A stretch of DNA of 64,000 nt, from positions 434,001-498,000 of the forward strand of contig NZ_CP114599.1 in assembly GCF_027286305.1 (NCBI RefSeq), read 5' to 3'. Source of the DNA: Phenylobacterium sp. NIBR 498073. GTDB taxonomy: Bacteria > Pseudomonadota > Alphaproteobacteria > Caulobacterales > Caulobacteraceae. How positions within the stretch are numbered: position 1 is the stretch's first letter; the number at the start of each line of letters is the position of its first letter. Shown here one piece after another: positions 18,380-27,296 of this stretch. The notes under the pieces were generated by a model. The model was not told where the DNA came from. It worked only from the letters and a program-made list of their open reading frames with translations, and made no database searches. The translations under genes and the position numbers were made by a program.

Positions 18380-21363
18380 TCGCCGTCCTCCTCGCCGCTG
18401 GTCGACCACTCGAAGACCCGGGCCAGGTGGTCGTAGTCGCTCATGTGCAGCTTCACGAACTGCGGGGCGACGCGTGAGGCGTAGGGGCGGCCATGGTCGA
18501 ACTGGGCGACCAGCCTGGCCAGGCCCTCATAGGCGTTGGCGGCCGCCAGGGCGCTCTCGTCGCCCGGCAGGGCGCGGACTTCCTCGCGTCCGGCGGGCTT
18601 GCGGCCGGTGATCTCCAGATAGGTCAGCTCCCCCGGCTCAGGATGGCCGAGCGTCGGGAAGCCGCCGGATTGAAGGATCGCCGCCGTCAGGGTGAGCTGC
18701 GGCGAGAAGCCGGTCTCCACGACTTTTTTCGACGGCGCCTTGCCGGTCTTGTAGTCGAGGATGTGGCCATAGCCCTGCGGGTCGATCTCGATGCGGTCGG
18801 CGCGGGCGTTGACGGTGAACGGCCCGGCCGGAGCCTCGATGGTCAGTTCGCCCTTCAGCTCGACGTGGATGGTGCGGCCGTCGGCGCGGCGGCGGCGCTC
18901 CAGGTCGGCGACCCAGGCGGCGGCTTCCTTGGCCAGGGCGGTCTCGCGGGCCAGGGCTTCGTGCGGCATGCCGGCGGCTTCCAGTTCGGCGACATAGAAG
19001 CCTTCGAAGATCGCCGCGGCGTCGGGCGGCAACTGGTCGGGGTGATCCTCGGCGAGCCGCTCGAAGGCCTTGTGGATGGCGGTGCCGCGGGCGCGGGCCT
19101 CGACGGCCTCATCGGGCCGTTCCAGGGGAAACAGTTTGAGGATGTCGCGCGCCCAGACCGCGTAGGGATCGCGGGTCAGGGCCTCGATGCGGGTGACGGC
19201 CATTTCGCGCGGGCGGTCGGCGATAGGCGGCGAAGGGGCCGGGCGCTTGGCGGGCCTGTAGTCCTGGGCGGCGTCGAGCGCGCGGGCCCAGTCGAGGACG
19301 TCGGGCCGGCCGGGCAGCAGCACGCCGGCGCCGCGAGCCAGGGTCTCCAGCCGCCATAGCCAGCGCGATTTCACCGCCGGAGCGCCCTCGCGACGCTCGG
19401 AGTGCAGCAAGATCACCTCGGGCGCGCAGGCGGCCTGGGCGAAGTCGTGGGCGGCGAGGCCGACGCGGCGCTCGGGCGGCGGGAGGCCCAGGCGCTCGCG
19501 CATCGGCCGTGACAGGAACGGGTCGAGCGGCGCGCCCTGCGGCCAGACGCCTTCCTCCAGGCCGGCGACTACCAGGCGGTCGGCGCGGGTGAGGCGCGCC
19601 TCGATGGCGCCCAGGATGCGCAGGCGTGGATGGGTCGAACCGCCGGTGCGCACGCTCTCGCCGGCCATCAGTCGCGAGAGCAGGTCGGCGAAGCCGCGCG
19701 GCGTGACATGGGGCAGACCTTCGGACTCGTCGATCAGCCCGGCCAACAGCCGGGCGAGCGCCTCGCCGCCATGATCGGCCCAGAGGCCGCCGGTGTCGCC
19801 GAGCGGATCGACCGCGAGCGCCTCCAGGGTCTCAGTCAGGCGCTGGGCGGCTTCGGCCGGCGGTTGATCGGGCGTGTCGATCATCAGGCGCGCAAGGCCA
19901 GCCTGCAGCGTACGCGCCAGGGTCAGCGCGATGTCGGACTTGCCGAGCCGCGCCTCGAGGGCTGGCCAGGTCGTGCAGCGCGGGCCCCGCAGGCCTTCCC
20001 GCTCCAGCGCCGCGCGCGCCTCGATCAGGTGCTCGGGATCGAGGCCCAGGCGCACCAGCGGATGCTTGAGAATGGCCAGCAGGGTCACAGGATCAAGCGG
20101 ATCGACCGCGGCCTTGGCGACCAGGCCGGCCAGCACCCCGCCGGCGCAGCCGGAGAGCGAGAGGCCGGCGGAGGAGTCGGCGGCGACGCCCCAGCGGGCC
20201 AGCTTGGCGGCGACGCGGCGGGCCAGGGCCTGATCGGGCGCGACCAGCGCGGCGGTGCGGCCGGGGGTCTCCAGCGCCTCGCGCAGCAGCAGGGCGGCGG
20301 CGGTGGCGGCCTCTTCCTCGGCGCGGGCGGTGACGACGGAGAGGCCCGACAGGCCTTCGGCGATGGCGTCGACGCCGTCCTTGTCGCCCTCGCGGCGCAG
20401 GCTCTCGATCACCGACAGCCAGTCGGCGGTGCGTTCGGCCGGGCGCAGGGCCTCGTTGATCACCCGGCGGCGCCAGCGGCCGCGCGAATCGAGGGTGAAG
20501 GAGGCGGGCCACTCCATGACGTCGCGGCGCTCGACCCCGGCGCGGTGCAGCAGGCGGCGCATGGCCCCCTGCGGGTGCTGCTCGCCGACCTCGATCCAGG
20601 CGCTCTCGGCCAGGCTGTCGTCGAGGCCGGGCAGGACCACGGCCCCCTGCGGGGCTGCGGCGACCACGGCCAGCAGGTCGGCGGTGGCGGGCGCGGTGCC
20701 CGTGGAGCCGGCGGCGATCAGCACGCCCTGGGGCGGACGGTCGGTCCAGGCCTGGGCGAGCTTGCGCAGCAGGGCCACGCGCCGCTGGGAGACGTCGACC
20801 AGGCCAAGCTCGGCCAGGCGCGCGGGCCAGGCGACCTGGGCCATCTCCAGGAACTCGCGGCTGATGCGCCAGTGTTCGGCGAGGTCCGCGCCGACGAGGT
20901 CGGCCAGGCCGGCGCCGCTGACCTCCTCGATCTGCAGGCTGTCGAGGAAGCCGCCGAGCGCGTCGGCCAGTTCCAGGGCCGCGGAGGCGTCGAGCTCACG
21001 GCCCAGCTGCTTCTCGTGCGCCTTGACCAGCCGGGTCAGCTCGAAGCGGCGGCGCAGGGAGCCGATGGCGGCGGGCAGCTCGACGGCCAGGTCGCCGGGC
21101 TCGAACGGCGGCTCGCCCTCGTCGAGATCGCCCAGCGGGCGGATCTGCGGCGGCAGCACGGCCTTGCCGCCGGCCGCGGCGATGAAGGCGTCGGCCAGGG
21201 CCCGCGCGCCGCGCCGGGTCGGGGTGAGGATGATCGCCTGCGACAGCGCGTCGGGGCCGAGCGGGGTCAGGGCGTCATAGAGCCCGGCGGCCAGGTCCTG
21301 CACGAACGGCCGGTGGGCAGGGATGTTGAACCAGCGCGGACCGGGGCGGGCGAAGAGGGTCAT
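18376..21363 (-). CDS. addB: Double-strand break repair protein AddB
   Basis: A 995-residue partner of AddA. The N-terminus (PRWFNIPAHRPFVQDLAAGL) and the LTPTRRGARAL segment match the alphaproteobacterial AddB family; the helicase domain is degenerate, with no full Walker A. The C-terminal RecB-like nuclease contains GTAIHKAFE (motif I His) and GHILDYKTGKAPSKK (D-x-K). It starts just after a structured repeat (21383-21524) that separates it from murU, and probably has its own promoter there. Confidence 0.93.
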   Translation of the reverse strand: MTLFARPGPRWFNIPAHRPFVQDLAAGLYDALTPLGPDALSQAIILTPTRRGARALADAFIAAAGGKAVLPPQIRPLGDLDEGEPPFEPGDLAVELPAAIGSLRRRFELTRLVKAHEKQLGRELDASAALELADALGGFLDSLQIEEVSGAGLADLVGADLAEHWRISREFLEMAQVAWPARLAELGLVDVSQRRVALLRKLAQAWTDRPPQGVLIAAGSTGTAPATADLLAVVAAAPQGAVVLPGLDDSLAESAWIEVGEQHPQGAMRRLLHRAGVERRDVMEWPASFTLDSRGRWRRRVINEALRPAERTADWLSVIESLRREGDKDGVDAIAEGLSGLSVVTARAEEEAATAAALLLREALETPGRTAALVAPDQALARRVAAKLARWGVAADSSAGLSLSGCAGGVLAGLVAKAAVDPLDPVTLLAILKHPLVRLGLDPEHLIEARAALEREGLRGPRCTTWPALEARLGKSDIALTLARTLQAGLARLMIDTPDQPPAEAAQRLTETLEALAVDPLGDTGGLWADHGGEALARLLAGLIDESEGLPHVTPRGFADLLSRLMAGESVRTGGSTHPRLRILGAIEARLTRADRLVVAGLEEGVWPQGAPLDPFLSRPMRERLGLPPPERRVGLAAHDFAQAACAPEVILLHSERREGAPAVKSRWLWRLETLARGAGVLLPGRPDVLDWARALDAAQDYRPAKRPAPSPPIADRPREMAVTRIEALTRDPYAVWARDILKLFPLERPDEAVEARARGTAIHKAFERLAEDHPDQLPPDAAAIFEGFYVAELEAAGMPHEALARETALAKEAAAWVADLERRRRADGRTIHVELKGELTIEAPAGPFTVNARADRIEIDPQGYGHILDYKTGKAPSKKVVETGFSPQLTLTAAILQSGGFPTLGHPEPGELTYLEITGRKPAGREEVRALPGDESALAAANAYEGLARLVAQFDHGRPYASRVAPQFVKLHMSDYDHLARVFEWSTSGEEDGE

Positions 21364-21382
21364 GGGGTCTTCGAGCCCCAGA

Positions 21383-21524
21383 TGTCATCCCGGCTGAACC
21401 AGGGCGGAAGGCCGGGACCCATTCGCTCCGCAAGGGCCAGGTGGAAGAGAGGCCGCGCAGCTGCTTGCGCGATCAGGTGTCCATGGGCCCCGGTCTTCGG
21501 CCTGCGGCCGAAACCGGGATGACA
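21383..21524. repeat. Structured intergenic repeat, copy 1
   Basis: 142 bp with terminal inverted repeats TGTCATCCCGG / CCGGGATGACA and a second nested pair (CCGGGACCCAT / ATGGGCCCCGG). The same element occurs at 41225-41359 with matching ends and the shared internal string CCCGGTCTTCGG. It fills most of the 181-nt gap between addB and murU. No coding capacity. It looks like a palindromic MITE or REP-type sequence. Confidence 0.8.
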
Positions 21525-21544
21525 CCCTTGGCGGGGGGCGCCCG

Positions 21545-22255
21545 TCACCGGAGCTTCGCCTCGGCCGCCTCCCGGGCGGCGGGGTCTCCGACGTGCATCC
21601 AGAAGCCGTCCATGACGGCGCCGTAGAGGCGGCCCTGTTCAGACAGCCGCCACCAGACGGGCACGATCGAGAACGCGCCGTCCGGCTCGCCGTCGAGGAT
21701 TTGGGGCTTGAGGATCTGGAAGCCGACATTGGCGTAGGGCGTCGGCGGCTCGGGCTTGGCCGAGTGGGTCAGTCGGCCGGCTTCGTCCATGAAGAAGCCC
21801 TGCGGCCCCTCAAAGCCGATGCCGTGACCGCGGCGGACCAGCAGCAGGCAGAGGTCCATGGCGTCCGGGTTCCAGGTCGCCTTGAGGGTTTCCAGGGCCG
21901 GGGTCTCCCCCTCGATCCACAGCGAGTCGATGTTGGCGATCAGGATCGGGTCGTCGCCCAGCAAATGGCGCGCGTGCTTGATGCCGCCGCCCGAGTCGAG
22001 CAGGGCGGCCCGCTCGTCGGAGATGAGAATCTTCATGTCGCGCCGACCGGCGAGATGGGCCTCCATCTGGTCGGCGAAATGGTGGACGTTGACCACGGCG
22101 GTTTCGATCCCGGCCGCGACCAGCCGGTCGAGGACGTGGTCGATCAGCGGCCTGCCGGCGACGGTGACCAGGGCCTTGGGGCGCTCGTCGGTCAGCGGCC
22201 GCATGCGGGTGCCCAGGCCCGCGGCCAGGACCATGGCGGTCTTGATCTGGCTCAT
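21545..22255 (-). CDS. murU: N-acetylmuramate alpha-1-phosphate uridylyltransferase (MurU-like)
   Basis: A 236-residue sugar-1-phosphate nucleotidyltransferase. It opens with AMVLAAGLGTRMRPLT, the nucleotide-binding G-rich loop, followed by RPKALVTVAGRPLI, and has the metal-binding Asp in ILIANIDSLW and late FWMHVGDP. The ATG at 22255 overlaps the stop of the upstream kinase by 4 nt. The kinase/nucleotidyltransferase pair matches AmgK-MurU, which turns recycled MurNAc into UDP-MurNAc and bypasses MurA. A longer upstream frame is only the shadow of amgK. Confidence 0.85.
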   Translation of the reverse strand: MSQIKTAMVLAAGLGTRMRPLTDERPKALVTVAGRPLIDHVLDRLVAAGIETAVVNVHHFADQMEAHLAGRRDMKILISDERAALLDSGGGIKHARHLLGDDPILIANIDSLWIEGETPALETLKATWNPDAMDLCLLLVRRGHGIGFEGPQGFFMDEAGRLTHSAKPEPPTPYANVGFQILKPQILDGEPDGAFSIVPVWWRLSEQGRLYGAVMDGFWMHVGDPAAREAAEAKLR

Positions 22256-23349
22256 CGGCGGGCCTCGGTCGGGACGTGGCGGTCGAACCAGGCCCGCAGG
22301 CCGGCCATCGACGGGTCGGTCAGGTTGCGTTCCAGGTAGCGCCAGGTGCGGGGCATGAAGGCCTCGTACTGGCGGCGGCCCAGCAGGGCCTGGCGGGCGA
22401 AGACGCGGCCGAGGATGCGCGCGGCGTTGGAGGCGGCCAGCGCGCGGTAGTCGTGGATGAAAGCTTCGCGATCGAGGGCCGGGCGTGCGGCCAGGAAGCG
22501 GTCCAGCATCGCCGCTTCCAGTTCGGGCGAGACATCGCGGCGGGCGTCCTGCAACAGATGGGTGAGGTCCCAGGCCGGGTGGGCGCGCAGGGCGTCCTGG
22601 AAGTCGAGCAGGCCCACGCGGGCGACGCCGGCGCGCTGCGGCAGCCAGAGCAGGTTCTGAGCGTGGAAGTCGCGATGGGTGAAGACGCTGGCGCCGGCCG
22701 CGCCGCGCGCGAACACCGGCCCCCAGAGGGCGTCCCACTCGGCGACCGCGTCGGGCGAAAAGGCCGCGATCTGCGCGAACTGCGGCCACCATTCGAGGAA
22801 GGTGTCGGTCCCGACCTTCAGGGCCAGGGCGTCGTAGGTCAGCAGCGGCCAGGATGCGCCGTCGGCGACGAGCACGTCGGGCGGGGTGGTTTCCTGCAGC
22901 TGAATCTGGACGTCGACGGCGGCCTCGTAGAGCGGGGCTTCGGGCTCGCCGTCGGCGATCAGGGTCGCGAACAGTCCATCGCCGAGGTCTTCCAGCACGG
23001 CCAGGCCGGCGTCGATGTCGTGGGCGAGGATCTTCGGGGCCGAGAGGCCATGGTCGCGCAACCAGGCGGCGGTGGTGACGAAGGCGGCGACCGAGCCGGC
23101 GGCCAGGCGCGCGGCGGCGTTGTAGCCCATGGCCAGGCGTTCGGCCTCGCTGGCGCCGGGCGGGCAGACCGCGCTCTCGGCGGCCGGCGGCTGGTCCATG
23201 AATATGACGGTCGAGCCGTCGGCGCGATGCAGGCGTTCGTAGGCGCGCGTCGAGGCGTCGCCGGCCAGCAGCTCGCGACGGGCGTCAGCCAGGCCCGCCG
23301 CCTTCAGGAACTCGGCCTTGCGGCCGTCACGATCGGAATTCAAGTCCAC
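22252..23349 (-). CDS. amgK: Cell-wall sugar kinase AmgK-like (aminoglycoside phosphotransferase fold)
   Basis: A 365-residue kinase of the APH fold. The catalytic loop is VFTHRDFHAQNLLW and the metal site is VGLLDFQDALRAHPAWD; the ASTRAYERL segment is the N-lobe P-loop region. In context with murU it should phosphorylate N-acetylmuramate or N-acetylglucosamine at the anomeric position. The first start is GTG 23349; TTG 23343 has a better-spaced GGAAGGA (7 nt). It overlaps tsaE by about 20 nt. Confidence 0.85.
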   Translation of the reverse strand: MDLNSDRDGRKAEFLKAAGLADARRELLAGDASTRAYERLHRADGSTVIFMDQPPAAESAVCPPGASEAERLAMGYNAAARLAAGSVAAFVTTAAWLRDHGLSAPKILAHDIDAGLAVLEDLGDGLFATLIADGEPEAPLYEAAVDVQIQLQETTPPDVLVADGASWPLLTYDALALKVGTDTFLEWWPQFAQIAAFSPDAVAEWDALWGPVFARGAAGASVFTHRDFHAQNLLWLPQRAGVARVGLLDFQDALRAHPAWDLTHLLQDARRDVSPELEAAMLDRFLAARPALDREAFIHDYRALAASNAARILGRVFARQALLGRRQYEAFMPRTWRYLERNLTDPSMAGLRAWFDRHVPTEARR

Positions 23350-23809
23350 GTCCTTCCCAGGCGCCCGCCGGCGTCAGCCGGGCGCGCCGCGCCTCCCCGC
23401 CGTCCGGCGACTCATCGACGACGATCTCTACATCAAGTCGGTCGGGGGGAAGATGGCCCTCCAGGCGCTCGGGCCATTCGATCACCGCCGCGCCGTCCTC
23501 GAGCGCCTCGTCCAGGCCGATCTCATAGGCCTCGTCGGCCGAGGTCAGACGGTAGAGATCGAAGTGCGCGACCTTCAGCCGCGCGCCTTCGTAGAACTGT
23601 ACGATGGTGAAGGTCGGGCTGGGCACGTCCTCGGTCGCGGTGGTCAGGGCGCGGACCAGGGCGCGGGCCAGTGTCGACTTGCCGGCCCCCAGCGGCCCGG
23701 TCAGGCAGATCGCCTCGCCCGGCTTCAGCTCGGCGGCGATGGCCGCGCCCAGCCGCCCGGTGGCGGCCTCGTCATCGAGCCGGAAGTCGCCTTCGGCCTG
23801 GGTGATCAT
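23327..23809 (-). CDS. tsaE: tRNA threonylcarbamoyladenosine biosynthesis ATPase TsaE
   Basis: A 160-residue ATPase needed with TsaB and TsaD for t6A37 in tRNAs that read ANN codons. The Walker A is GPLGAGKSTLARAL (about 38-51), followed by PSPTFTIVQFY, HFDLYRL and the terminal motif VIEWPERLEGHLP. The ATG at 23809 overlaps the upstream acyltransferase stop (ATGA), so the longer frame reading was dropped. The tsaE-amgK neighbourhood is common in alpha- and gammaproteobacteria. Confidence 0.93.
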   Translation of the reverse strand: MITQAEGDFRLDDEAATGRLGAAIAAELKPGEAICLTGPLGAGKSTLARALVRALTTATEDVPSPTFTIVQFYEGARLKVAHFDLYRLTSADEAYEIGLDEALEDGAAVIEWPERLEGHLPPDRLDVEIVVDESPDGGEARRARLTPAGAWEGRGLEFRS

Positions 23810-24681
23810 GCGAACGGCCTTTCGGGATGCTGCGGCAGGGTGCGGACATAGGCCTTCAGCGCCTCGGTGGCGGCGACCGCGTCGACGACGAGCGCGTCGG
23901 GCGGCACCGGCGGACCGAGGATCAGCGAGAACTTCCGGCCGCGCTTGTTCAGCAGTTCGTGGAACAGGGTGATGTCGCGCAGCTCGTTCGAGAAGCGGTT
24001 GAAGAAGTGGAACAGGGTCGAGGAGGGGCCGCTGAGGTGCATCGGGATCACCGGCGCCTCGTACTTGCGGGCCAGCGAGATGGCGCTGGGCATCCATTCG
24101 GGATCGCTGAGCACGCCGCCTGGGCCGCGCCTAGCCAAGCGGCCGGCAGGGAAGATCATCAGGGCGCGCTCGTCCTCCATGGCCTGGCGGGTCAGCTGCA
24201 GGGTCAGGCGGGTGCGTTCGCGGGTGCGCTTGGCCTCGACCCACTCGACGGGGATCAGCACCTCGTCGAAATGCGGCGCGACGCGGTGGGCGTCGGAATT
24301 GGCGTAGAAGCAGATGTCGGGCCGAAGGCGCTTGAGCGCGTCGAACACTGCGATGCCGTCGGCGATGCCGGTCGGGTGGTTGCAGATGAAGATCGCGCGC
24401 CCTTTCGACGGGACATGCTGCAGGCCGCGGGCCTCGACCTGCACGCTGAGCAGGTCGGAGACGTAGTCGAGGGCGGCGCGGCCGGGCAGCGGGGCGATGG
24501 CGTCGGCCATGGCCCGGGCCTTGCGATAGTCCAGGATCTTGTAGAGCGCCGGCCGGACCAGCGGCCACAGCGCGCCGCCCGACAGCCGCGGCGCGCGCTC
24601 GGCGATCAGCGTATCGACGATGTGGTCGTGATAGGCGCCGGCGGCAGGCAGGGCGGAGGCGGTGGGCGAAAGGCTCGTCAT
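23806..24681 (-). CDS. Lysophospholipid acyltransferase family protein
   Basis: A 291-residue PlsC-type acyltransferase, started at ATG 24681 (MTSLSPTASALPAAG); an upstream start adds 13 residues with no support. The acyltransferase core has IFICNHPTGIADG (block I), LIPVEWVEAKRTRERT, and LMIFPAGRL (the FPxG block III). Block I has five residues between His and Asp rather than the usual four (HX4D). It is the first gene of the acyltransferase-tsaE-amgK-murU chain. It could make phosphatidic acid or acylate another lipid such as ornithine lipid; the substrate is not readable. Confidence 0.8.
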   Translation of the reverse strand: MTSLSPTASALPAAGAYHDHIVDTLIAERAPRLSGGALWPLVRPALYKILDYRKARAMADAIAPLPGRAALDYVSDLLSVQVEARGLQHVPSKGRAIFICNHPTGIADGIAVFDALKRLRPDICFYANSDAHRVAPHFDEVLIPVEWVEAKRTRERTRLTLQLTRQAMEDERALMIFPAGRLARRGPGGVLSDPEWMPSAISLARKYEAPVIPMHLSGPSSTLFHFFNRFSNELRDITLFHELLNKRGRKFSLILGPPVPPDALVVDAVAATEALKAYVRTLPQHPERPFA

Positions 24682-24797
24682 CGGACGCGCAGAATGCGAC
24701 GGCCCGCCGCGCCGGAGCAAGCCGAGGGCGAAAACACCGCCGTGCTCACGTTGGGTGACGTCTACCCAGGCCTCTTCGGAGGGCCTACAACGCCGGT

Positions 24798-26309
24798 ATG
24801 CGCGACATCCAACACTTCATTTCCGGTGCGGCTCAGCCTGGCGTGTCCGGGCGGTTCGGCGAAGTTTTCGACCCCAACACCGGTGAGGTGCAGGCAAAAG
24901 TCGCCCTGGCGACGCCGGCCGAGCTCGACGCCGCGGTGCAGGCCGCGCTGAAAGCGCAACCGGCCTGGGCGGCGACCAACCCGCAGCGCCGCGCGCGGGT
25001 GATGTTCGAGTTCAAGCGCCTGGTCGAGGCGCGCATGGACGAGCTGGCGGCGCTGCTGTCGTCCGAGCACGGCAAGGTGATCGCCGACTCCAAGGGCGAC
25101 ATCCAGCGCGGGCTGGAGGTGATCGAGTTCGCCTGCGGAATCCCGCATGCGCTGAAGGGCGAGTACACAGAGGGCGCCGGCCCCGGCATCGACGTCTATT
25201 CGATGCGCCAGCCGCTGGGCGTGGCGGCGGGGATCACCCCGTTCAACTTCCCGGCCATGATCCCGATGTGGATGTTCGGGATCGCCATCGCGGTCGGCAA
25301 CACCTTCATCCTGAAACCGTCGGAAAAGGACCCGAGCGTTCCGGTGCGGCTGGCGCAGCTGTTCATGGAGGCCGGGGCGAACCTGGGCATGGACCTGGCC
25401 GGCGTGCTCAACGTGGTGCACGGCGACAAGGTCGCGGTCGACGCGATCCTGACCCATCCGGACATCGCGGCGGTCAGCTTCGTCGGCTCGTCCGACATCG
25501 CCCACTACGTCTATTCGACCGGCGCGGCGCACGGAAAGCGCGTCCAGGCGATGGGCGGGGCCAAGAACCACGGCATCGTCATGCCGGACGCCGACCTCGA
25601 CCAGACGGTCAAGGACCTGGTCGGCGCGGCCTATGGCTCGGCCGGCGAGCGCTGCATGGCGCTGCCGGTGGTCGTGCCGGTGGGCGTCAAGACCGCCGAG
25701 GCGATCCGCGAGCGGGTGGTCGCCGAGTTGGAGACGCTGAAGGTCGGGGTCTCGACCGACGCCGCGGCCCAGTACGGCCCGGTGGTCAGCGCCGCGCACC
25801 GCAACAAGATCGCCGACTACATCCAGATCGGGGTCGACGAGGGCGCCGAGCTGGTGGTCGACGGCCGCGGCTTTGCGCTGCAGGGCTTCGAGAAGGGCTT
25901 CTTCATCGGCCCGAGCCTGTTCGACAAGGTCAAGCCGACGATGAAGACCTATCAGGAGGAGATCTTCGGCCCGGTGCTGCAGATCGTCCGCGCCGAGAGC
26001 TTCGAGGAGGCGCTGGCCCTGCCGAGCGCCCACCAGTACGGCAACGGGGTGGCGATCTTCACCCGCAACGGCCGCGCCGCGCGCGAGTTCGCCGCCCGGG
26101 TCAATGTCGGCATGGTCGGGATCAATGTGCCGATCCCGGTGCCGGTCGCCTACCATACCTTCGGCGGCTGGAAGCGCAGCGCCTTCGGCGACGTGAACCA
26201 GCACGGCATGGAGGGCGTGAAGTTCTACACCAAGGTCAAGACGATCACGGCGCGCTGGCCCGAGGGCATGACCGACGACAGCGCCTTCGTGATTCCCACC
26301 ATGCGGTGA
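24798..26309 (+). CDS. mmsA: Methylmalonate-semialdehyde dehydrogenase (CoA-acylating)
   Basis: NAD- and CoA-dependent enzyme of valine and myo-inositol catabolism, making propionyl-CoA. The 503-residue aldehyde dehydrogenase opens with the MmsA hallmark ISGAAQPGVSGRFGEVFDPNTGE and has the catalytic Cys in AAYGSAGERCMALPVVVPVG (about 286), and ITPFNFPAMIPMWMFGIAI and FGGWKRSAFGD. The usual ALDH glutamate position is AMGGAKNHG, as in other MmsA. It is divergent from the acyltransferase with 116 nt between; valine-pathway genes are not adjacent. Confidence 0.93.
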   Translation: MRDIQHFISGAAQPGVSGRFGEVFDPNTGEVQAKVALATPAELDAAVQAALKAQPAWAATNPQRRARVMFEFKRLVEARMDELAALLSSEHGKVIADSKGDIQRGLEVIEFACGIPHALKGEYTEGAGPGIDVYSMRQPLGVAAGITPFNFPAMIPMWMFGIAIAVGNTFILKPSEKDPSVPVRLAQLFMEAGANLGMDLAGVLNVVHGDKVAVDAILTHPDIAAVSFVGSSDIAHYVYSTGAAHGKRVQAMGGAKNHGIVMPDADLDQTVKDLVGAAYGSAGERCMALPVVVPVGVKTAEAIRERVVAELETLKVGVSTDAAAQYGPVVSAAHRNKIADYIQIGVDEGAELVVDGRGFALQGFEKGFFIGPSLFDKVKPTMKTYQEEIFGPVLQIVRAESFEEALALPSAHQYGNGVAIFTRNGRAAREFAARVNVGMVGINVPIPVPVAYHTFGGWKRSAFGDVNQHGMEGVKFYTKVKTITARWPEGMTDDSAFVIPTMR

Positions 26310-26346
26310 TCGAACTACGCTGCCGCAGGTTCGCGGCGGAGGTTCG

Positions 26347-26988
26347 ATGAAGCGGTTCCAGCTCTGGGCGATCCTCGCCCTGGTCGTGGCCCTGGCGGGG
26401 GCCGGCGGTTTCGCATGGTGGAACTACGACCTGCGCTGGCGGCCGCACACGATCACCAAGCATCAGGACGAGATCGCCAGAATCCTTGAGACTTCGGGTT
26501 GGGTGTCGCCGGGCAAGACCGGGCCGAAAGTCTACATGGTCTCGTTCCGCACCTGCCCCGACTGCGTGCGCTTCAAGGCCGAGGAGTTTCCGCTGCTGCA
26601 GGCCGCGGACGTCGATACCCGGGTGATCGAGATCGCCCGCCGCGACCTCAATGGCGTGGCCAAGTCCACCCCGGCCGAGCGGGCCACGGTGGCCGAGCTG
26701 TGGCTGACCCGCTCCTGGCCGCTGATGGAGCAATGGGACGACGCCCCGGCCGCGGCCTGGACCGCGCCGGGCCTCCCGCCGGCCGACGGCGACATGGCGC
26801 GCACGGCGGTGGTCGAGGCCGGCCGCAAGATGGTCGACGACCTGACGCCGCTGCTGAGGGCCAACGGGGTCAGGTTCGCCTATCCGACCCTGGTCTGGTG
26901 GAGCAAGGACGGCAAGATGCGGGCCTGCGCCTGCGACCGGCGCGAGACCTACAAGCACGTTCGCAGGGAACTGGGCCTGGCCAGTTAG
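26347..26988 (+). CDS. Membrane-anchored thioredoxin-like protein (unknown)
   Basis: A 213-residue protein with an N-terminal signal anchor (WAILALVVALAGAGGFAWW, about 6-24) and a periplasmic domain. It starts VYMVSFRTCPDCVRFKAEEFPLLQ, a thioredoxin-fold strand-helix with a CPDC redox motif. A later YPTLVWW supplies the cis-proline and a CAC motif lies near the C-terminus (KMRACACDRRE). This suggests a disulfide oxidoreductase in the periplasm. It lies 37 nt after mmsA and may be co-transcribed; no specific family name is recognised. Confidence 0.7.
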   Translation: MKRFQLWAILALVVALAGAGGFAWWNYDLRWRPHTITKHQDEIARILETSGWVSPGKTGPKVYMVSFRTCPDCVRFKAEEFPLLQAADVDTRVIEIARRDLNGVAKSTPAERATVAELWLTRSWPLMEQWDDAPAAAWTAPGLPPADGDMARTAVVEAGRKMVDDLTPLLRANGVRFAYPTLVWWSKDGKMRACACDRRETYKHVRRELGLAS

Positions 26989-27200
26989 GTGGCGTAGGGG
27001 CGGCCGCTGACGATCTGCTTGCTGCGGGTGCGGGTCTTCATGCCGTGTTCGCGGTCGGCGGGATGGCCGCTGGCGCGTCGTCCGAAGCTTTGGCGGCTGG
27101 CCTCGTCTTCCAAGGCGTCGTCCGGGGCGAGTTCGAGTTCGGGGTCGGTCTCGCCATCGATGACGGGGTCGGGCGCGGCGTCGCGGTTCTTTCCGGCCAT
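26985..27200 (-). CDS. Small hypothetical protein, acidic then basic
   Basis: 71 residues. The first ~35 are Asp/Glu/Pro-rich (DPVIDGETDPELELAPDD), the last ~30 Arg/Lys-rich. A good ribosome site (GAGGAG) lies about 7 nt before the ATG. It converges with the thioredoxin-like gene, with 4 nt of stop overlap, and is divergent from zapE. Low complexity and no family; probably a real gene because of the ribosome site and placement. Confidence 0.5.
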   Translation of the reverse strand: MAGKNRDAAPDPVIDGETDPELELAPDDALEDEASRQSFGRRASGHPADREHGMKTRTRSKQIVSGRPYAT

Positions 27201-27296
27201 GGCAGGCTCCTCATCTGGGGTGCAACTAGGTCAACCGCCGAAGCGGCGCCCTGTTCCGTGCTTGAGGCGGGGGCGCTGAGGGGCTAGGCGAAGTCC

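Noticed and set aside
19630..21522. Long open frame on the plus strand opposite addB
   Set aside because: A GC-rich antisense shadow: Gly/Gln/Arg-dominated sequence without any domain, opposite a full AddB with clear nuclease motifs.
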